Shown piece after piece: positions 22,651 to 31,424 of a DNA stretch of 51,421 nt. A program made the position numbers and the translations under genes. Source of the stretch: Verrucomicrobiota bacterium. GTDB lineage: Bacteria; Verrucomicrobiota; Verrucomicrobiia; Opitutales; Opitutaceae. Numbering within the stretch: the stretch's first letter is position 1; each line of letters starts with the position of its first letter. The notes beneath the pieces are model-generated. The model did not search any database. It worked only from the letters and a program-made list of their open reading frames with translations, and was not told the DNA's origin. Location of the stretch: assembly GCA_030605125.1 (NCBI GenBank), contig JAUWBD010000008.1, positions 1-51,421 of the forward strand. The letters are read 5' to 3'.

Positions 22651-24429
22651 TCAGGACCGCAGGCGCTCCTCGGAAAAAGAGGCGCAAAGCCGCTGGATCG
22701 CCTTGGCCGAATCCATCGCCAGGGCCTGCTGCGCGAGCTTGCGCGCGTCGGCGAGGGTCATGTTGCGCAGGATGTATTTCGCCGCCGGCAGCAGCGGCGG
22801 CGTCATGCTCAACTCATCGATGCCGAGCCCGAAGAGCAGCGGCACGAAGATCGGGTCGCCGGCCATCTCGCCGCACACGCTGACCTTGATCTTCGCGCGG
22901 TGCGCCTCGACCACGATATGCCGCAAGGTGCGCAAGACCGCCGGATGGGTGGGCTCGTAGAGGTGCGCGATCCGGTCGTTCACCCGGTCGATCGCGAGCA
23001 GGTATTGGATGAGGTCGTTGGTGCCGACGCTGAAGAAGTGGCATTCCCTCGCGAGCAGATCGGCCGCCATCGCCGCGCTCGGGATCTCGATCATGCTGCC
23101 GACGCGCAGCCGCTCGTTGAAGGGCTTGCCCTCCGCCTTCAGCTCGAGCTTGCACTCCTCGAGGACGGCGTTGGCGCGGCGCATCTCCTCGTGGCCGCTG
23201 ATCATCGGATACATCAAACGCACATCGCCGTGCGCGCTCGCCCGCAGGACCGCACGGAGCTGGGCCTTGAAGATGTCGGTGTTGTCGAGGCAGAAGCGGA
23301 TCGCGCGATAGCCGAGGAAGGGATTGTTCTCCTTCGGAAACAGGTGCGCCTGCGAGGCGATCGGCTTGTCGCCGCCCAGGTCGAGCGTGCGGATCGTCAC
23401 GGGCGCGGGCGCGAGCGCCTCCGCCAGCGTGCGGTAGGCGACGTATTGCTCCTCCTCGGTGGGGGCGGCGGGCGCGGCGAGGTAGAGGAACTCGGTGCGG
23501 AAGAGGCCCACGCCGTCGGCGTGGTAGTCCTTCACCAAGGCGGCCTCGTCCACCTTCTCGATGTTTGCACGCAGCGGCAAAGCCACGCCGTCGAGCGTCA
23601 CCGCCGGCAATCGGTTGGCGTCGAGGAGGCGTTGTTCCTGCGTGCGCTTCTGGCGCTGGATCTGGCCGTAGCGGAAGAGCGTGCTCTCGGCCGGATTGAG
23701 GATCACCACGCCCTCGTAGCCATCCACCAGGATGGTGTCGCCGGGCGAGAGCTTGGTCGTCAGGTCGCGCAGGCCCACCACCGCGGGGATCTTCATCGAG
23801 CGCGCCACGATCACAGCGTGGCTGGTCTTGCTGCCCGAATCGGTCACGATCGCGAGGGCCGAGGAACGGTCGAGGCCGGCCGCGTCCGAGGGCGAGATGT
23901 CGTTGGCCACCACCACGCGTTTCTCCGCGAGACGCGCGAGCAACTGGCCGCCGCCCCCGCCGCCGAGCAGATTGCCGAGGACGCGCTGCGCCACGTCCCG
24001 GATGTCGCCGCCGCGCTCGCGCAGATACTCGTCGTCGATCTCCTCGAAGGCGGCGATGTAGCGCCGCGCCACCCGGTCGAAACAGGCCTCGATGTTGAGG
24101 CGGGTTTTTTCAAACTCCCGGATCGTCTCGGCGATCAAGGCCTGGTCCTCCAGCACGAGCAGATGCGCGTCGAATATCCGCGCCTCCTCCTCGCCCAGGT
24201 TTTTCTCCACCTCCGCCATGATTCGCTGCACCTGCTGGCGCGTCGTGAGGAGGGCTTGCTCAAACCGGGCCACCTCCGCCCCCCACTTCGCCTTCTCGAC
24301 CTGATACTCCGGCACCTCCAGGTCGCTTTGCAGATACAGAAACACCGGCCCATACGCGATCCCTTGCGAGGCGGAGATACCTTGCAATATGAGCTGCGGG
24401 CGGGGCGCGTTATCGGCGGCGGCGGACAT
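22651..24429 (-). CDS. ptsI: phosphoenolpyruvate-protein phosphotransferase (PTS enzyme I)
   Basis: 592 aa from the ATG at 24429. Domains in order: enzyme I N-terminal helical region binding HPr, the phosphohistidine domain with the active-site His near residue 205 (GSKTSHAVIVARS), and the PEP-utilising TIM barrel with GVGLFRTEFLYL, DLGGDK, MYPMISGHEE and the catalytic Cys in VCGEMAGD. It transfers phosphate from PEP to HPr in the cytosol, feeding sugar import or regulatory phosphorylation. No HPr or EII gene is in the window. It follows ispE on the same strand after a 116-base gap. Confidence 0.95.
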   Translation of the reverse strand: MSAAADNAPRPQLILQGISASQGIAYGPVFLYLQSDLEVPEYQVEKAKWGAEVARFEQALLTTRQQVQRIMAEVEKNLGEEEARIFDAHLLVLEDQALIAETIREFEKTRLNIEACFDRVARRYIAAFEEIDDEYLRERGGDIRDVAQRVLGNLLGGGGGGQLLARLAEKRVVVANDISPSDAAGLDRSSALAIVTDSGSKTSHAVIVARSMKIPAVVGLRDLTTKLSPGDTILVDGYEGVVILNPAESTLFRYGQIQRQKRTQEQRLLDANRLPAVTLDGVALPLRANIEKVDEAALVKDYHADGVGLFRTEFLYLAAPAAPTEEEQYVAYRTLAEALAPAPVTIRTLDLGGDKPIASQAHLFPKENNPFLGYRAIRFCLDNTDIFKAQLRAVLRASAHGDVRLMYPMISGHEEMRRANAVLEECKLELKAEGKPFNERLRVGSMIEIPSAAMAADLLARECHFFSVGTNDLIQYLLAIDRVNDRIAHLYEPTHPAVLRTLRHIVVEAHRAKIKVSVCGEMAGDPIFVPLLFGLGIDELSMTPPLLPAAKYILRNMTLADARKLAQQALAMDSAKAIQRLCASFSEERLRS

Positions 24430-24545
24430 TGGGTGGGACGGTGAATCACGAAGCCGGAAACCGGCCTGCGAACGGGGTCCGCGCATGACGCCGCCCCGCC
24501 CCCTCAGGGTCAACCCGTTTCAGGTTGCCAAAGCTAAAACGAAAC

Positions 24546-25445
24546 TCACGCCAGCGTCGTGGCTTGCACGAAGGCGGCCTCGCCCCAAGCGGCGCGAATC
24601 GTCGCAATCAGTTCGCCTTCTTCCACATCCTCTTCGAGCAAAGCGAAACACGCGCTGCCGCTGCCGCTCATCCGGGCTCTCACCCCATGCCTTTCCCGGA
24701 GCTGGTCCAGCAGCGCCGGGAGCGCCAGCCACTTGGTGAAAACCGGGTGCTCCAGCGTATTCGCCAGCAAACTTTCCGCCGGCGCCCTCCCGTCGGCAAA
24801 CCAGGCGGCGAGGCGCGCCTCCTCCGCCGCCGCGTCGGCATACCACTCCGGCCGCGCCGCCAGCGCCTGGTAGGCCCAGGCCGTCTCGACTCCGAAGTCG
24901 GGCTTGAAGACCAACACGCGACGCCCGACCAAGCGCCGGGCCGCCTCCGCCGGCAGAGGCGTGATCCGCTCGCCGCGCCCGCGCATCACCACCGGGGCCT
25001 CGTGCCAAAAGAGCGGACAATCCGAGCCCAGCGCCGCCGCCAGCGCGAGACGACGCCCGGGCGCGAGCGCGTTGCCCGAAAGTTGTTCAAGCGCACGCAG
25101 CGCCGCGACGGCGTTGCTGCTCCCGCCGCCCAGGCCCGCGCCGACCGGGATGTGTTTCTTCAAGGTGAAGCGCACGCCGCCGCGCCATCCGGTCTCGTCG
25201 GCGAAGAGCCGCGCCGCGCGCAGCACGAGATTCGAGTCGTCCGTCGGCACCCCGGGCGCGTCGCAGACGAGCGTCGCCGTCGCGCCGTTCGCCGCCGCGC
25301 TGTCGGCGCGCTCCGCGTGCAGCGTGTCGCCAAAGCCGAGCCGCGCCACGACCGAGATGAGTTCGTGAAACCCGTCCGCGCGCCGCCCGGTGATGGCGAG
25401 CGAGAGGTTGATCTTGGCCGGGCTGAAAACGGTGACGCGATCCAT
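24546..25445 (-). CDS. ispE: 4-diphosphocytidyl-2-C-methyl-D-erythritol kinase
   Basis: 299 aa, a GHMP kinase. It phosphorylates CDP-ME in the MEP pathway to isoprenoids. Seen: N-terminal FSPAKINLSLAITGRRADGFHEL, the ATP-binding glycine loop PVGAGLGGGSSNAVAALR (about residues 97-114) and C-terminal RMSGSGSACFAL. Length is normal for the family. A perfect hairpin lies 8 bases upstream of the ATG, where a ribosome-binding site would be. Confidence 0.94.
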   Translation of the reverse strand: MDRVTVFSPAKINLSLAITGRRADGFHELISVVARLGFGDTLHAERADSAAANGATATLVCDAPGVPTDDSNLVLRAARLFADETGWRGGVRFTLKKHIPVGAGLGGGSSNAVAALRALEQLSGNALAPGRRLALAAALGSDCPLFWHEAPVVMRGRGERITPLPAEAARRLVGRRVLVFKPDFGVETAWAYQALAARPEWYADAAAEEARLAAWFADGRAPAESLLANTLEHPVFTKWLALPALLDQLRERHGVRARMSGSGSACFALLEEDVEEGELIATIRAAWGEAAFVQATTLA

Positions 25446-25453
25446 GGGACGGA

Positions 25454-25476
25454 ATTGTCACCCAATGGGTGACAAT
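25454..25476. repeat. perfect palindrome in the ispE leader
   Basis: ATTGTCACCC-AAT-GGGTGACAAT sits just upstream of the ispE start. The core TGTCACC...GGTGACA recurs as a perfect inverted repeat inside the CysJ-like gene at 47291-47315. It could fold over the start region of ispE mRNA. Confidence 0.7.
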
Positions 25477-25542
25477 CGCCCGCGGCGCGACGGGAAAAAC
25501 CACCTCCCTTTCCCGATCGGGCGGGCTCGCCACATCGGCGCT

Positions 25543-27321
25543 TCACCGCCGCTCGCGGAACCAGCGCTCCACGCCGGCGACGTCGCGGGTGTTGAGCACT
25601 TGCTCGCGCGTCAGCCAGCCCTTGCGCGCCACGCGCACGCCCTCGGCCACGTGGGCGAGCCCGACGGTCTCGTGCGCGTCCGGATTGATCGCGCACATCA
25701 GCCCGCGCTCGGCCGCCCGCCGCCACCAACGCCAGTCGAGGTCGAGCCGGTTCGGGTGGGCGTTGAGCTCGATGATCACGCGGTTCGCGATCGCCGCGTC
25801 GATCACCTTGGCGAGGTCCACCTTGTAGCCCTCGCGCCGCAACAGGATGCGGCCGGTCGCGTGGCCGAGCATCGTCGCGCGCGGGTGCTCGATGGCGCGG
25901 ATGATGCGCCGCGTCATGTCGTCTTCGCTCTGCGTCATCGCGCTGTGCACCGACACCACGACGTAGTCCAAGCCGAGCTCGTCGAAGGTCGCGTCGTCGT
26001 AGTCGAGCCGCCCGTCCGGCAGGATGTCGCACTCCACGCCGCTGAAAATTCGCAGCGGCGCCTTGCCGCTCGCGTTGAGCGCGCGGATCGCCGCCACCTG
26101 CGCCGCCAGCCGCGCCTCGTCGAGCCCGTGCGCCTGAAACGAGGCCTTCGAGTGGTCCGCGATCCCAAGGTAATCCCAGCCTAGCGCGTGCGCCGCCGCC
26201 GCCATCTCCGCGAGCGTGTTCCGCCCGTCGGATTCGGTGGTGTGGTTGTGAAAGGCCCCGCGCAGGTCGCCGAGCTCGATCAAGCGCGGCAGGCTCGCCG
26301 CCTCGATCTCGCCCATCGCCTCCCGCAGCTCCGGCGGCACGAAGCCCATCCCGAGGTGCGCGAACAAGTCCGCCTCGGTCTCCGCATTCAGGCTCAGCCC
26401 GCGCTCGGCTTTTTCCTTCGCCGTGCCCTCGCCCGCGTCCGGCACCAGCCCCCATTCCGACAACGACAAGCCGCGCGCGAGCGCCCGCTGGCGCATCGCG
26501 ACGTTGTGATCTTTCGAGCCCGTGAAGTGGTGCAGCGCGAAGGCGAACTGCTCCGTCGGCACGATGCGCAGGTCCGCCTGCAAGCCGCTCGCGAAACGAA
26601 CGCTGGCCTTCGTCTCGCCGCGGGCCGTCACCTCCTTCACGCCCTCCTGCGCGCAAAACCACTCGGTGATCGCCGCCACCGCGCCCGCGTCTTTCGCGTC
26701 GGCCGCCACGATGAAATCGAGATCGCCCACCGTCTCCACGCCACGCCGCAGCGAGCCCGCCGCCTCCGCGCGCCGCACCTGCGGGAGCGCGCGCAGGCCC
26801 GCGACGATCGGCCCCGCCACCGCCGCGGCGTCCCACCACAGGTGACGCTTCCCGTAGGCGGCGCGGTTGGCCAGGCCCTCGAGCAGCTTCGTCTGCGTCT
26901 TCTCGCCGAAGCCCACCAGGCCGGCCACGCGGCCCGCCTTGCACGCGGCCTCGAGCTGCTCGGGCGACTCGACGCCGAGCTGCTCGCGCAGCGCCTTGAT
27001 TTTCTTCGGCCCCAGGCTCGGCACCTCGAGCAGCGCCACGAGGCCGTCCGGGATGCGCGCCCGCAGCTTGGCGTAAAACTCCAGCCCGGTCGGCTCCGTC
27101 GCCGCTTGGAGCTTCGTGATCTTGTCCACCAACGCCTCGCCAAAGCCCTTCAGCTCGCCGAGCGTGCCGGCCGCCACGCGCGTCTCAAACTCCGCGCCCT
27201 CCATCGCCTCGAGCGCGCGGGCCCCGTTTTGGTAGGCGCGGGTCTTGAAAGGATTTTCGCCCTCCAACTCGAGCAACATCCCGATCTCCTCCAGCACGGC
27301 CGCGATCTCGTTCTTGGTCAT
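25543..27321 (-). CDS. polX: DNA polymerase/3'-5' exonuclease PolX
   Basis: 592 aa. The N-terminal part is a family X polymerase: helix-hairpin-helix regions ([17 protein letters not shown]), the palm with [18 protein letters not shown] carrying the metal-binding DxD, and [17 protein letters not shown]. The C-terminal 240 residues are a PHP phosphoesterase domain ([40 protein letters not shown] and NPDAHE). Bacterial PolX fills gaps in base-excision repair and the PHP domain gives 3'-5' exonuclease activity. Single gene, 97 bases upstream of ispE. Confidence 0.95.
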   Translation of the reverse strand: MTKNEIAAVLEEIGMLLELEGENPFKTRAYQNGARALEAMEGAEFETRVAAGTLGELKGFGEALVDKITKLQAATEPTGLEFYAKLRARIPDGLVALLEVPSLGPKKIKALREQLGVESPEQLEAACKAGRVAGLVGFGEKTQTKLLEGLANRAAYGKRHLWWDAAAVAGPIVAGLRALPQVRRAEAAGSLRRGVETVGDLDFIVAADAKDAGAVAAITEWFCAQEGVKEVTARGETKASVRFASGLQADLRIVPTEQFAFALHHFTGSKDHNVAMRQRALARGLSLSEWGLVPDAGEGTAKEKAERGLSLNAETEADLFAHLGMGFVPPELREAMGEIEAASLPRLIELGDLRGAFHNHTTESDGRNTLAEMAAAAHALGWDYLGIADHSKASFQAHGLDEARLAAQVAAIRALNASGKAPLRIFSGVECDILPDGRLDYDDATFDELGLDYVVVSVHSAMTQSEDDMTRRIIRAIEHPRATMLGHATGRILLRREGYKVDLAKVIDAAIANRVIIELNAHPNRLDLDWRWWRRAAERGLMCAINPDAHETVGLAHVAEGVRVARKGWLTREQVLNTRDVAGVERWFRERR

Positions 27322-27421
27322 GCTCGCAGCGCATGCACCATGCGGATCACGTCAACATCGCCCGTGCGGCACCACGCGCCCGCGCCCCTTGACCGGGCGG
27401 GCCCGTCCCCTAGTCTGGCAC

Positions 27422-28618
27422 ATGAAAGCGACCGCACGCAGCCGAGCACTCTTGGCGATCTTCATCTTGCTGGCCTTTCTCGCCGGCGTGGCCGCCTGGG
27501 CCAGGCGCACGCCCTCCGGCCCCGTCACCCCGTCCGGCTCCGCGCCCGCCGCCGCGGGCTGGCGCGCAGCCTCCGTGGTCGAAGGACTTGAACACCCTTG
27601 GGCGATTGCGTGGCTCCCTTCCGGCGAAGCGTTGATCACCGAGCGTCCGGGGCGACTCCGACTGCTGCGCGACGGCGCGCTCGTGGCCACGCCGCTGCAA
27701 GCCATCCCGGACCTCGTGGCCGATAACCAGGCCGGCCTCATGGATGTAAGTCCGCACCCGCGCTTCGCCGAGAACCGGCTCGTCTATTTCACCTACGCGA
27801 GCGGCACCCGCGACGCCAACCACACCCGCCTCGCCCGCGGTCGCCTCGCCGCAGACGGCTCCGTTTTGCAAGAACTCGAGGTCATCCACGCCGTATCCCC
27901 GTCCAAACCCCGCCTCCAGCACTTCGGCTCCCGCCTGCTCTGGCTGCCCGACGAAACTTTGCTGCTCGCCCTCGGCGACGGCGGCAACCCGCCCGTCAAA
28001 ATCGAAAGACAGCTCGCCCGCGAACAAGCCCAGATCCTCACCAGCCAGCTCGGCAAAATCCTCCGCCTGCGCGACGATGGCACTGCGCCGTCCGACAATC
28101 CCTTCGTCGGCCGCACCGACGCCGATCCGCTCGTGTGGTCCTACGGGCACCGCAACATCCAAGGCCTCGCCCGCGATCCCGCCAGCGGTCGCATCTGGGC
28201 CAACGAGCACGGCTCCCGCGGCGGCGACGAACTCAACCTGCTCGCCCCCGGCGCGAACTTCGGCTGGCCCCGCGCCACCTACAGCATCGAATACACCTTC
28301 GGCACCATCAGCCGCCACACGAGCCTCCCCGGCATGGTCGATCCGCTCGTCGTCTGGACCCCCGCGCAGGCCCCGAGCGGACTCGCCTTCTACACCGGCG
28401 ACGCCTTTCCCGCCTGGCGGGGCGACCTCTTCTCCGGCGGCCTCAAGAGCCGCGAAGTCCGCCGCATCGACCTCGACGCCGAGGGCCGCGTGGTCGCGCA
28501 GGAATCGATCCCCATCGGGGCCCGCGTGCGCGACGTTCGCCAGGGTCCCGATGGCTTTCTTTACGTGCTCACCGACGAAAAAGCGGGCCGCCTGCTCCGG
28601 ATCGAGCCCGCGCCGTAA
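27422..28618 (+). CDS. PQQ-dependent aldose sugar dehydrogenase-like protein (YliI family)
   Basis: 398 aa from the ATG at 27422; the longer frame from 27245 overlaps polX. An N-terminal signal or TM anchor (ALLAIFILLAFLAGVAAW) exports it. The rest is a six-bladed beta-propeller of the soluble glucose dehydrogenase/YliI family: LEHPWAIAWLPSGEALITERPGRLR, GLMDVSPHPRF, LLALGDGG, VWSYGHRNIQGLA and NEHGSRGGDELNLL. Family members oxidise sugars in the periplasm using PQQ; no PQQ biosynthesis genes are in the window. A TTGACC and a TAGTCT box lie just upstream. Confidence 0.88.
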   Translation: MKATARSRALLAIFILLAFLAGVAAWARRTPSGPVTPSGSAPAAAGWRAASVVEGLEHPWAIAWLPSGEALITERPGRLRLLRDGALVATPLQAIPDLVADNQAGLMDVSPHPRFAENRLVYFTYASGTRDANHTRLARGRLAADGSVLQELEVIHAVSPSKPRLQHFGSRLLWLPDETLLLALGDGGNPPVKIERQLAREQAQILTSQLGKILRLRDDGTAPSDNPFVGRTDADPLVWSYGHRNIQGLARDPASGRIWANEHGSRGGDELNLLAPGANFGWPRATYSIEYTFGTISRHTSLPGMVDPLVVWTPAQAPSGLAFYTGDAFPAWRGDLFSGGLKSREVRRIDLDAEGRVVAQESIPIGARVRDVRQGPDGFLYVLTDEKAGRLLRIEPAP

Positions 28619-28630
28619 TCGCTTCGCCAC

Positions 28631-31210
28631 TCAGCGCCACTCGTGCCGCGGGTAGCGGCGGCTCAGCTCCGCCTTCACCTTCGGATACATGTCGCGCCAA
28701 AAGCTCGTCAGGTCGTCCGTCACCTGGATCGGCCGATGGTTCGGCGCCAGCACCTGGATCTTCACCGGCACGCGCCCGTGGCCGAGGGTGAACTTGCCCT
28801 CGATGCCGTAGAGCTCCTGTATCCGCGCCGACATTACGGGCGGGCCGTCCTTCGCGTATTCGATCCGGGCCTTGCGTCCGTTGGCCATGACCAGCCGCTC
28901 CGGCAGGTAGTCGTCGAGCACCGCGAGCTGCTCGCTGGTCAACCAGTCGCGCAGCACGCGCATGATCTCGTCCTTCGACTTGTCCTTCACCGCGCGCGCG
29001 CCCAGCTCGCCGTAGCAAAGCTGCTCGATCAGCGTCGCGCGGTCCGCCTCGGTGAGCGGGTTGACCTCCAGCTCCGGAAACCACTCGGCCATGCGGTTCA
29101 CGCGCAGGATCCACTGCTCGACCGTCTCGTCCCAGGCCTCGATTTTGATGCGCCCCTCCAGGACTTCCTTGGTCAGCAGCGCCGCCGCCTCGCTCAGCGG
29201 CGCCTCGTCGCCGCTCACCTTGGCCTCGAGCACGAGGTCGCGAAAACGCCGCTCGCGCCGCGTGATCACGCGCTTCATCTCGGTGTCGTAAACCACGCCG
29301 CGCGCGTCGCGGTAGTCGGCAGGGAAAAGCTCCTTCAGCCACGACTCCTCGATCGCCGTGGCGAGCGAGAGCAAGGTGCTCACCTCGCCGTCGCCGCGGC
29401 CGATCTCGCTTACCTCCGCCACCACGAGCAGCGGCGCGCGCTGGATCGCGCTCTCGCGCGCCAAAACCCCGCGCCGCCCATGCACGAGTTCGCAGCGCAG
29501 CGTGCCGCTATCGAGCCGCTTCGCCACCTGGTCGGAGAAGCCGGCGAGCACGCACTTGCGCACCGCGTCGCCATCCACCCGTTTCTCCGACACGTCGAGC
29601 CCCTCCTTCTCCGCGATCTCGAGAAACGACTCGAAGAGCGGCCCCACCGCCCGCGCGCCCTGCGCGTGGATTCCGAGCCGGCGGCAGGCGTCGAGGCCGT
29701 AGTTGGCCTGATCGGCAAACCGCCAGGCGCGCATGAGCAGGAAGAAGTCGCTCTCGGCTTCCTCGCCGAGCGTGTCCTCGCGTGCGTCGTCCACGGCACG
29801 CGGCAGTCCGCGCAGCAGAAAGTTCCGCCCCTGCGTGAGCGCCGCCATCAGCGCCACCGGCCGCACGCAGCCGCGCGCGTCCGCCTCGAGGAGCATGCGC
29901 GCGTAGCGCGGATGCACCGGAAAGCGCAGCATGCGCCGCCCGGTTTCCGTGATCGGTAGGGTGCGACCGCCAGGCGCGCCGCGTTCGTCCGCCGCCCCCA
30001 GCGCCCCGAGGTCCGCCAGCAACATCTCCGCCCGCTCCAGCGCCTTCGGGTCGGGTTTCTCCAACCACGGGAACGCCGCCACATCGTCGATCCCGCTCGC
30101 CTTGAGCGTGAGCACGACCTCGGCGAGATCGAGCCGTCGCACTTCGGGCAACTCCTGCGCCGCGCGCTGGGCGTGTTCGCGCTCGGTCCAGAGCCGCACG
30201 CAACGCCCCGGCGCCGTGCGCCCCGCGCGCCCCGCCCGCTGGTCGGCGCTGGCCCGCGAGATTTTTTCGACAAGGAGGGTGTTGATGCCGCGGTTCGGAT
30301 CGAACTTCGCCTGCCGCGCCAGCCCCGCGTCCACCACGATGGTCACGCCGTCGATGGTGAGCGAGGTCTCGGCGACGTTGGTCGAGACGATGATCTTGCG
30401 CTCGCGCGTCCGCGCCACCGCGCGGTCTTGCGCCTCGGGCGGCAGCTCGCCGTGCAGCGGCAAGACCACGCAGCCGTTCAACTCCCGCCGATCGCCCAGC
30501 GCCTGCACCGTGCGCCCGATCTCATACGCGCCCGGCATAAACACCAAAAAATCCCCCTCCGTCTGCGGCGCCACCCGCGCGCACTCCCGCGCCGCGACCT
30601 CCCACACCGACTCTTGGTCGAAATTGACCGTTCGAGGCAGATACTCGATCGACACCGGGAAGCTCCGCCCCTGCGAGGTGAGGATCTCGCAAGGCCGCAG
30701 ATACTCCGCCAGCCCCTGCGCATCCAGCGTGGCCGACATCACCACGATTTTCAGGTCGGGCCGCGTCGTCGCCTGGATTTGCAGCGCCCGCGCGAGCGAG
30801 ATGTCACCATACAGGTGACGTTCGTGAAACTCGTCGAAGACCAGCGCCGCCACCCCGCGCAGCGTCGCGTCGAAGGACATCTGCCGGAGCAGAATGCCCT
30901 CGGTCACGAAGCGCACCCGAGTGCGCGCCGACACCCGCGATTCGAGCCGGATTTGGTAGCCCACCTCGTCGCCCAGCGCGCAGCCCACCTCCTCCGCCAC
31001 GCGCCGCGCCAGCATGCGCGCCGCCAGCCGACGCGGTTGCAAGACCACCACCTCGCCGCGCTCGAGAAAGCCATGCGCGCGCAGCATCTGCGGGATTTGC
31101 GTGGATTTGCCCGAGCCCGTCGGCGCCTGCACGACCACCCGCCCCTGCGCGCGCAGAGCGGTCACCAAAGCGTCCTCGAGTTCGTAGATCGGCAATTCGC
31201 GCGGCGTCAT
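28631..31210 (-). CDS. hrpB: ATP-dependent RNA helicase HrpB
   Basis: 859 aa, a DEAH-type helicase. Motif I is APTGSGKSTQIP near residue 30, motif II DEFHERH near 125 and motif III SATLD. Later come STNVAETSLTIDG and QRAGRAGRTAPGRCVRLW (motifs V and VI), followed by the HA2-like region and the HrpB C-terminal domain (FTLGHGRVPVKIQVLAPNHRPIQVT). The exact function in bacteria is unclear. It converges with the sugar dehydrogenase gene, 12 bases apart. Confidence 0.94.
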   Translation of the reverse strand: MTPRELPIYELEDALVTALRAQGRVVVQAPTGSGKSTQIPQMLRAHGFLERGEVVVLQPRRLAARMLARRVAEEVGCALGDEVGYQIRLESRVSARTRVRFVTEGILLRQMSFDATLRGVAALVFDEFHERHLYGDISLARALQIQATTRPDLKIVVMSATLDAQGLAEYLRPCEILTSQGRSFPVSIEYLPRTVNFDQESVWEVAARECARVAPQTEGDFLVFMPGAYEIGRTVQALGDRRELNGCVVLPLHGELPPEAQDRAVARTRERKIIVSTNVAETSLTIDGVTIVVDAGLARQAKFDPNRGINTLLVEKISRASADQRAGRAGRTAPGRCVRLWTEREHAQRAAQELPEVRRLDLAEVVLTLKASGIDDVAAFPWLEKPDPKALERAEMLLADLGALGAADERGAPGGRTLPITETGRRMLRFPVHPRYARMLLEADARGCVRPVALMAALTQGRNFLLRGLPRAVDDAREDTLGEEAESDFFLLMRAWRFADQANYGLDACRRLGIHAQGARAVGPLFESFLEIAEKEGLDVSEKRVDGDAVRKCVLAGFSDQVAKRLDSGTLRCELVHGRRGVLARESAIQRAPLLVVAEVSEIGRGDGEVSTLLSLATAIEESWLKELFPADYRDARGVVYDTEMKRVITRRERRFRDLVLEAKVSGDEAPLSEAAALLTKEVLEGRIKIEAWDETVEQWILRVNRMAEWFPELEVNPLTEADRATLIEQLCYGELGARAVKDKSKDEIMRVLRDWLTSEQLAVLDDYLPERLVMANGRKARIEYAKDGPPVMSARIQELYGIEGKFTLGHGRVPVKIQVLAPNHRPIQVTDDLTSFWRDMYPKVKAELSRRYPRHEWR

Positions 31211-31328
31211 CGGTCAGAAAAGCCGCCCACCCCAAGCCCCCACCGCCCCGCCCGCAAGCCCCCATCACCGCGCCTCCAGCCCCCGCCCGCCTACGCCGCT
31301 CGCCCCCGCCCCCCGTCGCCAGCCACCT

Positions 31329-31375
31329 CATTGGTCATTCGTCATTGGTCATTGGTCATTCCGCGCGAAGCGCGG
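31329..31375. repeat. GGTCATT-family dispersed repeat
   Basis: CATTGGTCATTCGTCATTGG is followed by more TTGGTCATT units and closed by the hairpin CCGCGCGAAGCGCGG. The last bases abut the TTGACT box of the ileS promoter. Confidence 0.85.
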
Positions 31376-31403
31376 TTGACTCCCCTTCTCCCCCTCCTAG
31401 CCT
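31376..31403 (+). promoter_or_regulatory. sigma70-type promoter for ileS
   Basis: TTGACT (31376-31381), a 16-base spacer, then TAGCCT (31398-31403), 21 bases before the ileS ATG. The -35 box directly follows the hairpin of a dispersed repeat, so the repeat insertion may have supplied or replaced upstream sequence. Confidence 0.6.
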
Positions 31404-31424
31404 GCCGCGCCCTTTTCCTCCGGC

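Noticed and set aside
22578-22883. Small plus-strand frame before ptsI
   Set aside because: It runs through the conserved 3' end of ptsI on the other strand and has an Arg/Ala-rich shadow composition.
30804-30824. Third copy of the TGTCACC/GGTGAC palindrome, in hrpB
   Set aside because: The stem is only 6 bp and the codons give the expected HLYGDISLA of the family, so chance is more likely.
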